From Segatella maculosa DSM 19339 = JCM 15638 (GTDB lineage Bacteria > Bacteroidota > Bacteroidia > Bacteroidales > Bacteroidaceae), in assembly GCF_000382385.1 (NCBI RefSeq), contig NZ_KB908320.1, positions 248,001 to 312,000 of the forward strand: 64,000 nucleotides of DNA, read 5' to 3'. Below are positions 49,813 to 57,934 of the stretch, piece by piece. Each line of letters starts with the position of its first letter. The stretch's first letter is position 1. The notes under the pieces were generated by a model. That model saw only the letters and a list, made by a program, of their open reading frames with translations, did not search any database and was not told the DNA's origin. The position numbers and the translations under genes were made by a program.

Positions 49813-50345
49813 AAGTAACACTCATCAGACATACCAAGGTGGCCCTCCCCGAAGGTACATGCTATGGCTGGAGCGACGTAGCTCTTGCCGACACATTCGA
49901 GCAAGAGGCTGCTGCCACCAAGTACAACCTTCAAAAGAACCTACCTTTCGATGCCATCTTCTCTTCGCCGCTGACGCGTGCCCGCCAGTTGGCGGCCTAC
50001 TGTGGCTACCCCACCCCTACGCTCGACGACCGTCTCAAGGAGATAAACATGGGCGAATGGGAGATGCGTCGCTACGATGACATCGAACGCGAAGACCCGC
50101 ATATTCTTGCGTGGTACGAAGACTATATGCACCTCGAAGCTACCGGCGGCGAGAGTTTTCCCATGCTCTACCGTCGCGTCGCGGCCTTTCTCGACCAACT
50201 CAAAACTCGCTCCTACAACCGTGTCGCCGTGTTTTCTCATGGCGGAGTCCTCATCTGTGCCGGCATCTACAGCGGTTTGTTCACTAAGGAAAATGCCTTC
50301 GAGAACCTCGTGCCATTCGGAGGAATCGAAGAGATTGAAATATAA
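49809..50345 (+). CDS. cobC: Alpha-ribazole phosphatase (histidine phosphatase)
   Basis: The 178-residue phosphoglycerate-mutase-like enzyme has the catalytic RHT in TLIRHTK and the second His in FSHGG. It removes phosphate from alpha-ribazole phosphate or adenosylcobalamin phosphate. The start at 49809 overlaps the cobS stop; a longer in-frame version from 49638 would lie inside cobS and is rejected. The activity is assigned from the family and the operon. Confidence 0.93.
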   Translation: MKVTLIRHTKVALPEGTCYGWSDVALADTFEQEAAATKYNLQKNLPFDAIFSSPLTRARQLAAYCGYPTPTLDDRLKEINMGEWEMRRYDDIEREDPHILAWYEDYMHLEATGGESFPMLYRRVAAFLDQLKTRSYNRVAVFSHGGVLICAGIYSGLFTKENAFENLVPFGGIEEIEI

Positions 50346-50570
50346 AACTAAAATCTTGGAACAACACCAAGCCGTCATAACTCGGGCGACCCGTTGATTT
50401 ATAGTCCTTGGTACAGACGATTTCCATAATACTTCGTAGGGGGAAGTCCGGTCGGTTATCCTGTCCGTCTGGGAGGAATGAGCACACCATCACCATGAGC
50501 TACAGCGGCAAGATGACGAAGGCATAAAACGCCAATCCCCCCGAAACAAGAAAACCAAAGGGGCGCGGGG

Positions 50571-50880
50571 CTTCCACCATGGTGGAAAGGGGGTGAACAG
50601 AGAAAAAACGCCCGTCTTCCATGGAAGAAATAAAAAAATGTAAAAAAGACGCTCGTCTTCCATGGAAGACGAAGGATATTTTAACGGAAAACATTTTCTT
50701 TCACGGGAGAAACAAAAAAATGTAAAAAGAACGGTCGTCTTCCATGGAAGACAAAGGATTTTTTAACAATCACCTCTTTTCTTCCATGGAAGACGACAAA
50801 AAAACAAGAAATAACCCTTGTCTTCCATGGAATACATTAAAAAAAGAAACAAAAAACATTCGTCTTCCATGGAAGATGAC
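50571..50880. repeat. 41-42 bp palindrome array, TCTTCCATGGAAGA core (array R7)
   Basis: Palindrome centres fall at about 50579, 50621, 50662, 50703, 50744, 50786, 50827 and 50869, spaced 41-42 bases without exception. Seven cores hold CCATGG inside CTTCCATGGAAG, flanked in several by GTC/GAC. The copy at 50703 is degenerate (CTTTCACGGGAGA) but keeps phase. Spacers are A-rich (AAAAAAATGTAAAAAG). The array lies between the convergent cobC and zinc-ribbon genes and fills most of 50346-51002, which has no gene. Confidence 0.93.
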
Positions 50881-51002
50881 AACGAAAATAAAAAATATCA
50901 CAGAGATACGGCAGATTGACGCTACTCGCGACGAATCGTATTGCGCCCTGCAATTCACAGTGCGGGCGGCCAAGCATCGCCGTGCGGCTGATAGTATCGT
51001 CG

Positions 51003-52019
51003 CTAATCATTCCACGCCCCACAATGCGGACAGCGTCCCTTTCGGCGCATCGCACGGCCACAGTTGCCGCAGATGAACGATGTGCCCGATTTTGTGGCAT
51101 AGCGATACAGCGCAAAATAGACATAGGCCGCCAGCAGCAGATAGCCGATATAATAAAGCGACAAAATGCTGAAAACAATATAATCCACAGCGCAGACACC
51201 TATCAACCCACATATATAAAGCACGGCCTCGGCCGCAGGGAGTTTATGGAAAGTGTCGTCCACGGCAGCGATGCCCACGATAAGCATAGCCCATACGGAG
51301 GAAAGGAAGATAGCGAGCAACGGCGGAACGGAACAGGGATTGAGCGTCGGATGGAAATAGAAATGCCGCCACACGTCGGGGGCGAAGTTCTGTATGCCGG
51401 CATAGAGGGCTGCGGCCGACGCGACGATGAGGGTCAGCAACGTAGGGTAAAAGGAATCGATGTCGCGGAAATGCACCAGATGGGCATTCTTGCGCATGAG
51501 TTTGCGAATGACGTAGCCGGCCAATATCCCGACAATGACAATCAGGAATATCAGCAGATGGATATCGGAGAAGGTGGAGATGAACTGCGAAATCGGGTCG
51601 TCGGGCACCACCTTGGGCAGCAGATAGGATTCCCGTTGCCAGCCGAACGTGGATTGGTCGCGCGCCACCTGCACCCAGACCGAGTCTATCGAGTCTGTGG
51701 GCATGATTCTGATATCAGCCACGACCAGATGATCGTGCTTGCGGACATAAATCGTGTCGGTGGGTAGCAGGGCCGACACCTCTTCGGGCTGCTGTCGGAT
51801 AAGGGCCAGCGAGTCGGCCTTCACAATGAAATTAAAATTGTTGGTGTAGTGGTGCTTGGTTTGAAACGACAGAGAGTCGAGCTGCTTCGCATTATACGTC
51901 ACCGCAGCATCGTGCGTGGTCTGCTTGCGGTGGTAGCACGAGGTCAGCAGCAAGATTGCCGCCACCGCGCATGCACAGCGGAAAAGCTGTCGGACCGTAT
52001 GGTTTCTGTCAATGTTCAT
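51003..52019 (-). CDS. Lipoprotein with membrane segments and C-terminal zinc ribbon
   Basis: The 338-residue product starts with a lipoprotein signal (AILLLTSC). The middle has several hydrophobic helices (for example YPTLLTLIVASAAALYAGI). It ends in a zinc ribbon of CGNCGRAMRRKGRCPHCG. I recognise no named family. A lipoprotein signal together with a zinc ribbon at a membrane protein's C-terminus is unusual. The start at 52019 follows the U32 gene stop by 8 bases, so it is the last of a metA-U32 operon. Function is unknown. Confidence 0.78.
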   Translation of the reverse strand: MNIDRNHTVRQLFRCACAVAAILLLTSCYHRKQTTHDAAVTYNAKQLDSLSFQTKHHYTNNFNFIVKADSLALIRQQPEEVSALLPTDTIYVRKHDHLVVADIRIMPTDSIDSVWVQVARDQSTFGWQRESYLLPKVVPDDPISQFISTFSDIHLLIFLIVIVGILAGYVIRKLMRKNAHLVHFRDIDSFYPTLLTLIVASAAALYAGIQNFAPDVWRHFYFHPTLNPCSVPPLLAIFLSSVWAMLIVGIAAVDDTFHKLPAAEAVLYICGLIGVCAVDYIVFSILSLYYIGYLLLAAYVYFALYRYATKSGTSFICGNCGRAMRRKGRCPHCGAWND

Positions 52020-52027
52020 ATCTTTTT

Positions 52028-53896
52028 TTATTCTGCATAGATGTTCATTTGGCACGCCGCACAGTTGAATTCCAGTCGGAAACGTCGTCCGTCTCCCAAC
52101 CGGAGATAAAGCGGCTCCGTCCATGTGGGTTGTTTGCCGCCTCGCTTGACACAAAAGCCCAGCGAATATTTAATGCAATGCCGGCACTGCATAATCAAGG
52201 GTTCCTTCGTCGGCGCCAATTCAAAAGCCGGACGGATGTTTTCTAATCCGTGCGCTTGATAAAAACGCTCAGCAAGGTGGTTGGAAATATTATAGAGATA
52301 GGGAAACTGCGCGTATTCCCGCGGCACGTCCCCCACTCCGCGGGCGCAACTTTCTGTCGGCTTCCGGTTCGGCGCTTCTTTGCTCAAGACCGTTTTTTGC
52401 GCCAATTGCCGGACGGCATCTCTCCGAAGTTCCGCCAACAGACTTGATGGAACAAACAGCCTTGCGGCCTCTTCCTCCACCTCGACATCGCTGCACGAAT
52501 AGACGGTGTTACCCAACTTTGTCAGTTGCTTCTTTATATTATCGTATTGCGGCCGACGGGCCTCCTGATGCGCGAACGTTATTTCCGAGCGAACCTCTAC
52601 CCCCGTCTCTACGCTTGCAACATGAAGCGCGAAACCATCGGCAGTCGCACGGAATTTCATTTTGACGGGGAGCCTGCGTTCGGCCGTTACACCCGACAGT
52701 AGCCGGGAAAACGCTACGTCGTTGTTGCGATAGAGGGCTACGCCGGGTTTTAAGTCGGCCGGCATTTTCAGCGGATAGAGTCTATTTCCGACAGCCTTGT
52801 TGATGCGAAAACCTTCCAACTCATGCCGGTCGTTGACGAAACACAGCCCGTCGCCATTCTCAAACGACGCCGTGCCGGCCACATTGAAAGAGCCGCCGCG
52901 CAACTCCTTCACCTTGCCCACATACTCGCCCATCGCTTTCGGCGTGTCGAAGCAAGCGATGTCGTTTTGGCGACCTTCCAGAAAATAATTGGTGAAACCG
53001 CGATTGAATGTCTTTCGCAGATTGGACTGGAACGTATAGTCTACTTTACCGTAGGAAGCGCGCCGATAGTCGTCGGGGCGTTTCGCTATGAGCTTGTCCA
53101 ACTCGCGACTATACGCGCTGACCACGTTCTTCACGTATTCCACATCTTTCAGTCGGCCTTCAATCTTGAACGAGCAGGCACCGCTGTCGGCAAGCAATTC
53201 GAGATGGTCAATGCGGCACATGTCGCGCATCGACAGCAAATAGCGCTGACGCTCCACCGCTCTTCCGGCATTATCCAACAAGTCGAACTTCATTCGGCAG
53301 AACTGCGCACAGGCCCCACGATTTGCGCTTCTGTGGAAGCAATGCTCTGAAGCGTAGCACACGCCGGAATAACTGACACACAACGCGCCGTGCACAAAGA
53401 CCTCTAACTCCATGTCGGGAACCTTTTCGCGGATTTCCAAAATATCCTTGGCCGAAAGTTCACGCGCCAACACGGCCCGCTTGAAACCAAGTTCCTGCAG
53501 CCATCTGACCTTCTCCGCAGAGCGGTTGTCGGTCTGTGTCGAGGCATGCAGTTCCATCTTGAAAGGTTCCGGCTCCCGCCACTCTGCCACCATTTCCAAG
53601 ATGCCCATATCCTGCACCAGCAGTGCATCGACACCGCAGGCATTCAGGTTTTTCAGCAACAGCCGAGTAGCGGAGAGTTCGTCTTCGTAGATGATTGTAT
53701 TCACGGTAACATAAACCCGTGCGCCATATGAGTGGGCATACTCACAGAGCCGGCGAATATCGTCGACGCTGTTTCCTGCAGCCGCACGGGCACCGAAGCG
53801 CGTGGCCCCGATATACACAGCGTCTGCCCCGTGGTCGATAGCCATCTTGGCGCATTCAAGGTTCTTGGCCGGAGCCAGCAGTTCCAGTGTGCGCAT
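52028..53896 (-). CDS. U32 family protein (RlhA-like, tentative)
   Basis: The 622-residue protein starts MRTLELLAPAKNLECAKMAI with HGADAVYIG, the U32 signature fold. It carries conserved cysteine-rich segments (HGALCVSYSGVCY; CRMKF) and a long C-terminal part as in YdcP/RlhA-type members. E. coli homologues hydroxylate RNA bases (23S rRNA or tRNA), so RNA hydroxylation is more likely than proteolysis, which the family name suggests. The assignment to a subtype is inference. It lies 3 bases from metA. Confidence 0.88.
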   Translation of the reverse strand: MRTLELLAPAKNLECAKMAIDHGADAVYIGATRFGARAAAGNSVDDIRRLCEYAHSYGARVYVTVNTIIYEDELSATRLLLKNLNACGVDALLVQDMGILEMVAEWREPEPFKMELHASTQTDNRSAEKVRWLQELGFKRAVLARELSAKDILEIREKVPDMELEVFVHGALCVSYSGVCYASEHCFHRSANRGACAQFCRMKFDLLDNAGRAVERQRYLLSMRDMCRIDHLELLADSGACSFKIEGRLKDVEYVKNVVSAYSRELDKLIAKRPDDYRRASYGKVDYTFQSNLRKTFNRGFTNYFLEGRQNDIACFDTPKAMGEYVGKVKELRGGSFNVAGTASFENGDGLCFVNDRHELEGFRINKAVGNRLYPLKMPADLKPGVALYRNNDVAFSRLLSGVTAERRLPVKMKFRATADGFALHVASVETGVEVRSEITFAHQEARRPQYDNIKKQLTKLGNTVYSCSDVEVEEEAARLFVPSSLLAELRRDAVRQLAQKTVLSKEAPNRKPTESCARGVGDVPREYAQFPYLYNISNHLAERFYQAHGLENIRPAFELAPTKEPLIMQCRHCIKYSLGFCVKRGGKQPTWTEPLYLRLGDGRRFRLEFNCAACQMNIYAE

Positions 53897-53899
53897 TTT

Positions 53900-54817
53900 T
53901 TATCTGATGTCGTCAATGTTATACGGAGTCTGCTGGTAAACGTAATAGTTTATCCAGTTGCTGTAGAACAGGTTGGCATGCGCCCGCCACGACACCACCG
54001 GTCCCGCTTCGGGGCGATTGTCACGATAATAGTTGACAGGCAGTTCCACGTCGTCGCGAACGTCTTTGTCGCGTCTGAATTCGCGATCAAGCGTATTCGG
54101 CCCATACTCCAAGTGCCCGGTGATGAAGAATTCCCGACCTCCACGCGCCATGACGATACTGACACCGCTCTCGGGAGACGCCGCAATGATTTCGAGTCCG
54201 GGCACGGCTTCGATGTCTTCGCGCCTCACCTCCGTGTGCCTGCTCTGCGGCATGAAAAAGCTGTCGTCAAAACCTCGGAATATGGGCAAAGCCTGTGACA
54301 AAGGGTATTGTCGGAAGATGCCGAACATCTTCTTCGGCAGCGCATATTTAGGAATGCCGTAGAAATGATACAGACCGGCCATCGCGCCCCAGCACAGATA
54401 CATGGTGCTCGTGACGTGCGTGCGCGCCCAGTCGAATATCTCTCTGATTTCCGCCCAATATTCCACCTCCTCGTAATCCATCATTTCGATGGGTGCGCCG
54501 GTGATAATCATGCCGTCGAACTTATGCGTGGCCAGTTCATCGAAATCCTTATAGAACATCATCATGTGCTCCACGGGCGTGTTCTTGGGCGTATGGCTTC
54601 TGAGTTTCATAAAGCAGATTTCCATCTGCAACGGCGTGTTCGAGAGCAGACGCACGAGGTCGGTCTCCGTGGTTATCTTCAGCGGCATCAGATTGAGCAC
54701 CACGATTCGCAGCGGACGAATTTCCTGACTGTGGGCTCGCGTCTCGTCCATGACGAAGATGTTCTCATGCTTCAGAATATCGATTGCAGGCAATCTGTCG
54801 GGTAATCTTAACGGCAT
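53900..54817 (-). CDS. metA: Homoserine O-acetyltransferase of the MetA family
   Basis: The 305-residue enzyme starts methionine synthesis by acylating homoserine. The catalytic Cys is C142 in MYLCWGA. Position 111, which sets acyl-donor choice in this family, is Glu (GAPIEMMDYEE). Glu is linked to acetyl-CoA and Gly to succinyl-CoA, so the enzyme is predicted to be an acetyltransferase although MetA is often annotated as succinyltransferase. It is the first gene of a three-gene operon. Length is standard. Confidence 0.92.
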   Translation of the reverse strand: MPLRLPDRLPAIDILKHENIFVMDETRAHSQEIRPLRIVVLNLMPLKITTETDLVRLLSNTPLQMEICFMKLRSHTPKNTPVEHMMMFYKDFDELATHKFDGMIITGAPIEMMDYEEVEYWAEIREIFDWARTHVTSTMYLCWGAMAGLYHFYGIPKYALPKKMFGIFRQYPLSQALPIFRGFDDSFFMPQSRHTEVRREDIEAVPGLEIIAASPESGVSIVMARGGREFFITGHLEYGPNTLDREFRRDKDVRDDVELPVNYYRDNRPEAGPVVSWRAHANLFYSNWINYYVYQQTPYNIDDIR

Positions 54818-54845
54818 ATCTCGTTTTCTTATGAGTTCGGTGATG

Positions 54846-54877
54846 CAAAGATAACGGTTTTTATTCGAAAACGGAAA
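54846..54877 (-). promoter_or_regulatory. Promoter for metA operon
   Basis: On the minus strand TTTC (54877-54874), 20-base spacer, TATCTTTG (54853-54846). The start codon is 28 bases downstream. No S-box or SAM riboswitch is seen. Confidence 0.6.
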
Positions 54878-54916
54878 AGAGTATGCCGCAAACCCGCCGT
54901 ATTCGCCGTTTTTGTC

Positions 54917-55114
54917 AGCCGTAGATGTTTTTTAAAACAGAGGGGGATGTCTTTCGAAACAGATGGGGATATCATGAGCATGAGACCCGGGTCTCACAAG
55001 CGCGAGAATGGGATGTCACGAGCGCGAGACCCGGGTCTCATGAACGCGAGAGGGGGATGTAAATGAAATTAGATCCCCCTCTCTTTTGAATTAGAGCTAT
55101 GTCTCTTAAAAAAC
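54917..55114. repeat. 22 bp repeat array, nine units (array R8)
   Basis: Nine units start at 54917, 54939, 54961, 54983, 55005, 55027, 55049, 55071 and 55093, all exactly 22 bases with no indel. The units from 54939 begin AGA; several hold GGGATGT, and units 54983 and 55027 hold the palindrome GAGACCCGGGTCTC instead. The array ends 17 bases after the 3' end of the OprP-type porin gene, as read along its transcript. The opening units (AGATGTTTTTTAAAAC) match array R9. Confidence 0.93.
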
Positions 55115-55131
55115 AGGTCGGTGACGGGCGT

Positions 55132-56256
55132 TCAAAACCTAAAGTCCACCTCCACGTCTATCACATTATAATTATGCGCCGTCTTCAGACCTCGGTCGTT
55201 GATGCGTGCATACTCGAGGTTGATTTGAAAGTTCTTGTGGAACAGATAGTCGGCTCCCACCTCATACTGCGTGCGCGCCCTGCCCCACTCCGCACTCGGT
55301 CGGTAGAGGTCGTAGCGCGCCTTCACGTGCAACTTGTTCCTGACGACGGGCGCGATGACCAAGCCGTAAAATCCGTCGGCCTTGCTGCCCAAGGTCTCGT
55401 TCACCTCGCAGTTCGTGAAGCCGGGGTCCTGTGCATTCGTGTTGCCGATGGGCTTTGCGAACGCGCGGCCTGTGGAGTGGACATACTCCGAGCGCAGTGT
55501 CCAGTCGTCGAACTTGTATTCGCCGCTTATGGCGTAGCGGTGCTTCGGCAGCGAACGAATGCCCTCATAACGCGTCGTGCCTTCGAGCCATTTGCCCTTG
55601 CGGGCCACAGAGCCTTCCCAGCCGAACACGCCGAGCCGCATGCCCGCCACGGGCATCACCCACAAGCCGCCGATAAGGTCTTTGCGCTGGTCTACATCTT
55701 TCGTGTTGATGCCTTGCCCGTTGAAGAGTCCGAGCTGATAGTGCAGCAGATGCCGACCGGCCGCATTCTTGAGGAAATCGCCTTGGATTTGCAGCCCCAT
55801 ATCGCGGCCGTTGCTGGGCTGTTCGCCGCTTCGGTCGCTGAAGCCGGCCAGTTTCGACACGGCCTGCCCCACGCCCATGAAGCCCTGATCGATGGGGTGC
55901 ATGGGGTTCTCGAATGTGAACGGCCGCTTGTATTGACCTATCTTGACCTTAAAGAAATCATACTTCTGCCATTCGGCAAACAAATCGACGACGCGCGGAC
56001 TACTACCCAAGGTCGATGTGTTTCCGTTGAACTGAATCTGCGTCTTCCAATAGAAATCGTTCAGGATACGCCCATCGAGCGACAAGCGGAGCAGCCGCAG
56101 ATTGAACGTGTTGCTCTTGCTTCCTTCCTGGTCGCTGCATTGATACTGGGCCATGCCGTAGCCGGACAGCCTGACATTGCTGAACCATTCTTTTTGCTGC
56201 GCGCTGCCACTGAGCGCGGAGAGCGCAAGCAGCACGGCGAATAAAGTCTTTTTCAT
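55132..56256 (-). CDS. OprP-family porin
   Basis: The 374-residue outer-membrane protein has a signal peptide (FAVLLALSALSGSAQ), then a beta-rich body with VRLSGYGMAQYQ and RLLRLSLDGRI and a C-terminal strand ending VEVDFRF. The sequence fits the phosphate-selective porin OprP/OprO superfamily, but the charged phosphate ladder residues cannot be checked by eye. It lies downstream of rlmD by 17 bases on the same strand. Confidence 0.88.
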   Translation of the reverse strand: MKKTLFAVLLALSALSGSAQQKEWFSNVRLSGYGMAQYQCSDQEGSKSNTFNLRLLRLSLDGRILNDFYWKTQIQFNGNTSTLGSSPRVVDLFAEWQKYDFFKVKIGQYKRPFTFENPMHPIDQGFMGVGQAVSKLAGFSDRSGEQPSNGRDMGLQIQGDFLKNAAGRHLLHYQLGLFNGQGINTKDVDQRKDLIGGLWVMPVAGMRLGVFGWEGSVARKGKWLEGTTRYEGIRSLPKHRYAISGEYKFDDWTLRSEYVHSTGRAFAKPIGNTNAQDPGFTNCEVNETLGSKADGFYGLVIAPVVRNKLHVKARYDLYRPSAEWGRARTQYEVGADYLFHKNFQINLEYARINDRGLKTAHNYNVIDVEVDFRF

Positions 56257-56273
56257 CTTTTTCAGTTGGTATT

Positions 56274-57719
56274 TTAGTTGTCTCTTTTTTCCAGTAAGAC
56301 CACGTTCTCTACGTGGGGCGTGTGAGGGAACATATCGACGGGCTGAACCGCCGTCACCTTGTATGCCGCATCCATCAACTGTAAATCGCGCGCCTGCGTC
56401 GCGGGGTTGCAGCTCACGTAGACGATGCGCCGCGGGGCTGCGTTCAGTATGACGCGCACCACGTCGGGGTGCATGCCTGCACGCGGCGGGTCGGTGATGA
56501 TTACGTCGGGGCGACCGTGTTCGGCGATGAAGCCGTCGGTGAGAATGTTCTTCATGTCGCCTGCGTAGAACAGCGTATTGGCGATATTGTTCACCTTGCT
56601 GTTTTCTTTTGCGTCTTCAATGGCCTCGGGCACATATTCTATACCAATGACCCGGCGGGCGCGGCGGGCCACGAAGTTGGCTATCGTGCCCGTCCCGGTG
56701 TAGAGATCGTAGACGAGTTCCTCGCCCGTGAGTGCGGCGAACTTGCGAGCGACATTGTATAAATGATAAGCCTGCTCGGTATTCGTCTGGTAGAAACTCT
56801 TCGGACCTACTTTGAATTTTAGGTCTTCCATCGTTTCATAGATAAAGTCCGTCCCCTTGAACGTCGTCAGTTCCAAGTCGCCGAAGGTGTCGTTTCCCTT
56901 TTGATTATCCACGTAAATCAGACTTGTTATCTGTGGGAAGCGGTCGGCGACGTGCCGAAGCAGGCTTTGTGCGCGTTGCTCGTCGCCTTCTTCGTCATAG
57001 TGAAACTGCACCAAAAGCATGAACTCTCCGGTATTGGAATTGCGCATCATCAAGCCACGCAGCAAACCGTGCTGTGCGCGGATGTCATAGAACGACATGC
57101 CTTGTGCTTTCGCATAGCGGCTTATCTCGTTGCGGATTTGATTGTGCAGGTCGTCCATCAGCAGACATTTCTCTATCGGATAGATTTTGTCGAATGCGCC
57201 TGTGATATGAAATCCGATAGCACTCTCGTTCAAATTGCCCTCCTTTCCCGCTTCACGGGGCGGCATCGCCTCTATTTCCTCCTTGGTGTACCAGCGTTTA
57301 TTGGCACAGCCAAACTCTAATTTGTTACGATATTCTTTCGTCTTGACACTACCCATGATGGGATTGAACTCCGGGAGAGCAATCTTTCCGATACGTGTCA
57401 ATTGGTCGAAAACCTGCTGCTGCTTGGCTTTCAATTGCTCCTCGTAGGGAAGGTTCTGCCATTTACATCCGCCGCAAATACCGAAATGAGTGCACATCGG
57501 TGTCTCGCGCACCTTACTATATTGTACTATCCGCACAATCCTGCCCTCCATGAAACTGTGTTTCTTCTTGGTGATTTGCACGTCCACAATGTCCCCCGGA
57601 ACACAAAAAGAGACGAAGACCACTTTGTCTTCGTAATGGAAGAGGCATTTGCCTTCGGCTGCAATCGCCTCAATCACCACATTTTCTAATATAGGGAAAG
57701 GCTTATGCTTTCTTGTCAT
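56274..57719 (-). CDS. rlmD: 23S rRNA (uracil-C5)-methyltransferase, RlmD family
   Basis: The 481-residue protein has an N-terminal TRAM domain (KPFPILENVVIEAIA onward), a 4Fe-4S cysteine set CTHFGICGGC, a Rossmann methyltransferase with YDLYTGTGTIA, and the catalytic SCNPAT near the end. It methylates uracil C5 in RNA; RlmD and RlmCD-type enzymes cannot be told apart with certainty. The start at 57719 (MTRKHK) is preferred over 57797, since the promoter overlaps the longer form. Confidence 0.9.
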   Translation of the reverse strand: MTRKHKPFPILENVVIEAIAAEGKCLFHYEDKVVFVSFCVPGDIVDVQITKKKHSFMEGRIVRIVQYSKVRETPMCTHFGICGGCKWQNLPYEEQLKAKQQQVFDQLTRIGKIALPEFNPIMGSVKTKEYRNKLEFGCANKRWYTKEEIEAMPPREAGKEGNLNESAIGFHITGAFDKIYPIEKCLLMDDLHNQIRNEISRYAKAQGMSFYDIRAQHGLLRGLMMRNSNTGEFMLLVQFHYDEEGDEQRAQSLLRHVADRFPQITSLIYVDNQKGNDTFGDLELTTFKGTDFIYETMEDLKFKVGPKSFYQTNTEQAYHLYNVARKFAALTGEELVYDLYTGTGTIANFVARRARRVIGIEYVPEAIEDAKENSKVNNIANTLFYAGDMKNILTDGFIAEHGRPDVIITDPPRAGMHPDVVRVILNAAPRRIVYVSCNPATQARDLQLMDAAYKVTAVQPVDMFPHTPHVENVVLLEKRDN

Positions 57720-57740
57720 ATCTGATATTGAATTTGTTTG

Positions 57741-57774
57741 CAAAAGTAGTAAAATAATCCCAAAGTCTGACGCG
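57741..57774 (-). promoter_or_regulatory. Probable promoter for rlmD
   Basis: On the minus strand TTTG (57774-57771), 22-base spacer (slightly long), TACTTTTG (57748-57741). It lies about 20 bases before the rlmD start. Confidence 0.5.
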
Positions 57775-57934
57775 GAACTGCCATTTAATTCACTCATGCC
57801 TGCCTATATGGTGAAATGTAAGGTGCGGTTTACAAAAAAGAAACTAAAAGTTTGGTAACTTAATTTATTTATACTATATTTGCGATACAAAAAATAAATT
57901 TAACGAAATAAAACTATCAGACACCTATTCAACT

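Noticed and set aside
55099-56244. 381-residue open frame antisense to the OprP-type porin
   Set aside because: It reads through the end of array R8, and the porin on the minus strand has a signal peptide and beta-strand pattern.
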